Source of the DNA: Paraburkholderia bryophila
GTDB taxonomy: Bacteria; Pseudomonadota; Gammaproteobacteria; Burkholderiales; Burkholderiaceae
NCBI RefSeq assembly: GCF_003269035.1
Contig: NZ_QLTK01000035.1
Coordinates: 1-64,000, forward strand
Direction of reading: 5' to 3'
Length of the DNA stretch: 64,000 nucleotides
In this document: positions 61,334 to 64,000 of the stretch, piece after piece
How the letters are laid out: every line of letters starts with the position of its first letter
Position numbering within the stretch: the stretch's first letter is position 1
Notes under the pieces: model-generated
Databases searched by the model: none
What the model saw: only the letters and a program-made list of their open reading frames with translations
Told to the model about the DNA's origin: nothing
Made by a program: the position numbers and the translations under genes

Positions 61334-62097
61334 GCGCGACCTCCGGTGATCATGTTGCCGAGATAGGCGCTGCGCACGCGCTCGTCGCCGCGGATTTCGT
61401 CGGGACGGCCTTCAACCAGCACACGCCCTTGCTGCATGACGGTAATCGTGTCGGAGATGTCCATCACGATCCCCATGTTGTGCTCGATCAGCACCACGGT
61501 GTAGTCGTCGCGCAGTCCGCGAATCAACTGCTTCATATCGTCGAGATCGTCGATGCCCATGCCTGAGGTCGGCTCGTCGAGAAAGATCGCCTTGGGCCGC
61601 GCTGCGATCGCCATGCCGACTTCGAGCCGGCGCTGCTGACCATGTGACAGCGCGTTCGCCGGCACTTCGCTGAAACGCTGTAACGCGAGCCGTTCCAGCA
61701 CACCGTCGACAGTCTCCGCATGCGTGAGCGCGCCTTGCGGCGGGGTCCATGGATTGAATGCACGCACGGCATCGACCCCTTGCGCGGCGAGGCGCAGATT
61801 TTCTCGTACGCTCAGATTGGCAAACAGGCTCGTCACCTGAAACGAACGCGCGACGCCGCGGCGCACCCGCTTGTGATCCGGCTCACGCGTAACGTCGTGA
61901 CCGTCGAAAACGATCTTTCCTTCGGTGATGGGAAGTGTGCCGGTCAAGACGTGGAACAGCGTTGTTTTGCCCGCGCCGTTCGGCCCGATGACCGAATGCA
62001 CCGTACGCGGCAGGATGTTCAGATTGACGTCGGAAAGCGCGGTGAATTTTCCGTAGCGCTTGACGATGCCGCTAGCTCGTAGAATGGCTTCGCTCAT
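61330..62097 (-). CDS. Liv-type ABC importer ATPase (LivG-like)
   Basis: ATP-binding subunit of 255 residues: Walker A GPNGAGKTT, signature LSHGQQRRLEVGMAIA, Walker B AIFLDEPTSGMGIDD. The C-terminal phrase ITVMQQGRVLVEGRPDEIR is typical of LivG/UrtD. It overlaps the permease gene and the LivF-like gene by 4 bases each. Confidence 0.93.
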   Translation of the reverse strand: MSEAILRASGIVKRYGKFTALSDVNLNILPRTVHSVIGPNGAGKTTLFHVLTGTLPITEGKIVFDGHDVTREPDHKRVRRGVARSFQVTSLFANLSVRENLRLAAQGVDAVRAFNPWTPPQGALTHAETVDGVLERLALQRFSEVPANALSHGQQRRLEVGMAIAARPKAIFLDEPTSGMGIDDLDDMKQLIRGLRDDYTVVLIEHNMGIVMDISDTITVMQQGRVLVEGRPDEIRGDERVRSAYLGNMITGGRA

Positions 62098-63170
62098 ACG
62101 GGCTCCTGGGTGACGTCGTTGTCTTTCCCGTCTTGCCGGCCTTGCATGTCTTTGTTCGCGTTGCGGCGCAATGCCTGCCAGATTCGTTCACCCAACCCCC
62201 ACAAGCCGCGCTGCATGAACAGGCTCACCGCGATCAGCACAACGCCCAGCAATAACAACCAGCGCGGCCACAGTGTCGAAAGCCAGTCGGCAAACAGCAC
62301 GTAAAACGCCGCGCCCAATACCGAGGCGAACAGATTGCCCGTGCCGCCGATCACCGTCATCACGAGGATCATCTCGCTCGTGTGATAGTCGATGTTGGAG
62401 AGCGGCGCGATGCCGGTCATCAACGCGTGCAGCGCGCCGGCCAGACCGGTGACCGCGCCGGAGATCACGAACGCCATCAGCTTGAAACGTTTGACGTCGT
62501 AGCCAACCGCCGCCGCGCGCGCCTCGTTGTCGCGAATCGCCAGTAGCGTGCGGCCAAAAACCGAATGGGACACGCGCATCAACAGCCAGAACACCGCGAC
62601 GAAAAGCACGCCGACGAAACCGTAGTATTGCCACGGCGATGTCAACGGCACGAGCGTCTTTCCAAACAGGCCGAGCGCCGGGCGCGGAATGTCGAGCAAG
62701 CCGTTATCGCCGCCGGTCAGATCGGGCGTGGTGTAGGCCAGAAAATAAAATAGTTGCCCAAACGCAAGCGTCAACATGACGAAGTAGGTACCGCGCTGGC
62801 GAATCGAAAACCACCCGACCAATGCGGCGGCCGCCGCACCGATCAGGATCGACGCGAGCAATGCGACGGGAACCGGCAAGGCCGTTTTGGTGAGAACCAG
62901 GCCGGCACAGTAACTGCCGAGCCCGAAGAAAATGCCCTGCCCAAATGAAAGCAAACCCGTGTGGCCGAGCAGCAGATTGCAGCCAAGTGCGGCGAGCGCG
63001 AACACCAGCACCTCCGTGGCCAGCGATCCGGACCGCAGTGTTAGCGGCAAGACGCATACCACTAATAGCGCAAGCAGCAGGAAACGATAGCGACGCAGTG
63101 CGCGTTGTGCGCCATACCGGGTCGTTGCCGACGCAACATTTGTTGTGCCGGATTTCGGGGTATCGATCAT
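62094..63170 (-). CDS. Liv-type ABC importer permease (LivM-like)
   Basis: Inner-membrane permease of 358 residues from ATG 63170, with an ideal GGAGGGCGGC site, which is better supported than the longer frame. About nine helices; GCNLLLGHTGLLSFGQGIFFGLGSY and RVSHSVFGRTLLAIRDNEARA are the LivM signatures. A charged C-terminal tail is longer than usual. It overlaps livH by 4 bases. Confidence 0.92.
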   Translation of the reverse strand: MIDTPKSGTTNVASATTRYGAQRALRRYRFLLLALLVVCVLPLTLRSGSLATEVLVFALAALGCNLLLGHTGLLSFGQGIFFGLGSYCAGLVLTKTALPVPVALLASILIGAAAAALVGWFSIRQRGTYFVMLTLAFGQLFYFLAYTTPDLTGGDNGLLDIPRPALGLFGKTLVPLTSPWQYYGFVGVLFVAVFWLLMRVSHSVFGRTLLAIRDNEARAAAVGYDVKRFKLMAFVISGAVTGLAGALHALMTGIAPLSNIDYHTSEMILVMTVIGGTGNLFASVLGAAFYVLFADWLSTLWPRWLLLLGVVLIAVSLFMQRGLWGLGERIWQALRRNANKDMQGRQDGKDNDVTQEPV

Positions 63171-64000
63171 GCCGCCCTCCCAAGCAAACCGTTTGGACGC
63201 AGTAATAGGACAGCGGCCATTGCGACGTAGATCATCAATCGCGCGCCTTCCGGCCACAACGTGCTCATCACGCTCTGCACAATGCCCACCAGTAATCCGC
63301 CCACGAGCGCGCCGAGGAAATTACCCATCCCGCCGACCACGACCACGACGAAGGCAACGCTGAGCGCCTCGATGCCCATGAATGGATCGACTCCGCGAAT
63401 CGGTGCGGCAAGTACCCCCGCCAACGCGGCCGTTGCCGCACCGAGCGCGAATACCAGGCTGAAAACACGCAACACGTTGATGCCCAGCAGCGACACCATT
63501 TCCGTCGATTCGCTACCCGCGCGCACCGCACTGCCGAGCCGCGTGCCTTCCAGCACCCACCACAGCAACGCCGCCAGCACGGCCGTGAAACCGATCACGA
63601 ACAGCCGGTATTTCGGATAGACGAAACTGCCCCATATCACCACGCCATTAAGCATGTCCGGAACCGGCACGTTGTCACCGATCGGCCCCCAGATCAGGAT
63701 CGCGCACTCCTGTACGACGAGCGCGAGGCCGACCGTCACGAGAATATGAAACTCGTGCTGCTGTGCGTAGACGTGCCGCAAGATCAGCTTCTCGACGATC
63801 CACGCAAGCGCACCGACGACGATCGGCACGACCACCAGTGCGGTCCAGAAACTCATCGACCACTGCATGGCCTGATAGCAGAAGTAGGCGCCGAGCAGAT
63901 AGAACGCGCCGTGCGCGAAGTTCACGAAGCGCAACAGGCCGAACACGATCGACAAACCGACCGCGAGCAGGAAATACAACATTCCCACTCCGATTCCGTT
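63167..64000 (-). CDS. Liv-type ABC importer permease (LivH-like), 5' end missing
   Basis: Inner-membrane permease, at least 278 residues inside the window. Signature near the N terminus is GMLYFLLAVGLSIVFGLLRFVNFAHGAFYLLGAYF and ALAGVLAAPIRGVDPFMG further on. The frame stays open through base 64000, reading NGIGVGMLYF, and LivH proteins have an extra helix before this. The true start and the rest of the operon, probably with the binding protein, lie to the right of the window. Confidence 0.9.
   Translation of the reverse strand, partial: NGIGVGMLYFLLAVGLSIVFGLLRFVNFAHGAFYLLGAYFCYQAMQWSMSFWTALVVVPIVVGALAWIVEKLILRHVYAQQHEFHILVTVGLALVVQECAILIWGPIGDNVPVPDMLNGVVIWGSFVYPKYRLFVIGFTAVLAALLWWVLEGTRLGSAVRAGSESTEMVSLLGINVLRVFSLVFALGAATAALAGVLAAPIRGVDPFMGIEALSVAFVVVVVGGMGNFLGALVGGLLVGIVQSVMSTLWPEGARLMIYVAMAAVLLLRPNGLLGRAA

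Noticed and set aside
1..64000. CRISPR array, insertion sequences or prophage
   Set aside because: No regularly spaced direct repeats, transposase, integrase or phage structural genes seen. The repeated GTATC elements and GCAAC boxes are promoter features.

Overview
The window looks like chromosomal DNA of a Burkholderiaceae bacterium, most like Paraburkholderia. It is GC-rich, and carries a DUF4148 exported protein, Burkholderia-type LysR, epoxide hydrolase and HAD families, a Sec-type formate dehydrogenase operon, and an rRNA-type leader. Species is inferred from gene content only. I see no prophage, insertion sequence or CRISPR array.

Layout. 1-200: minus-strand rRNA-operon promoter and boxA leader; the 16S gene would lie outside the window. 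199-2771: minus-strand operon of a GFA protein, a possible 40-residue ORF, an OmpR-type regulator and a histidine kinase. 2772-12534: exported redoxin, Tat-exported hydrolases, creatininase-family amidohydrolase with an MFS permease and LysR regulator, DUF4148 protein, Ohr, LysR and GST. Four of these genes share an 88-90 bp promoter element with paired GTATC half-sites. 12592-14655: three-module flavin/iron-sulfur fusion protein. 14719-21685: alpha-oxoamine synthase, MFS exporter and two-subunit biotin carboxylase with an Lrp regulator, a candidate small-molecule pathway. 21730-25759: two tandem haloacid dehalogenases, a lipoprotein, a beta-hydroxyacid dehydrogenase and a DsbA-fold isomerase.

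26565-32703 is a light-response locus: class II LitR regulator, folE, DUF2256, an iron-sulfur photolyase, a second photolyase-family protein that seems to have its domains in reverse order, and a divergent FAD amine-oxidase-like protein. 32790-37948 is a signalling block: hybrid kinase, double-domain KaiC-like ATPase and two single-domain response regulators. 38191-41199 has two exported proteins, one with truncated-globin signatures, and a TRIC-type channel.

41900-54896 is a selenium block. On the minus strand, fdo alpha (in-frame UGA with SECIS), beta and gamma, fdhE, selA, selB and tRNA-Sec run in one direction; on the plus strand are selD, selU, a COG0701 permease and a 44-residue membrane protein. 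Every gene needed to make and insert selenocysteine is present beside the one selenoprotein seen.

55080-57376: CatC-like isomerase, YciI protein and a DhaK-DhaL kinase; then tRNA-Val(GAC) with its own promoter. 57810-64000: minus-strand operon of a Liv-type ABC importer, an M20 N-carbamoyl hydrolase and an MlrC-family protein; the livH-like gene runs off the right edge. Gene starts were often moved inward from the longest ORF, using ribosome-binding sites, signal peptides and family length.
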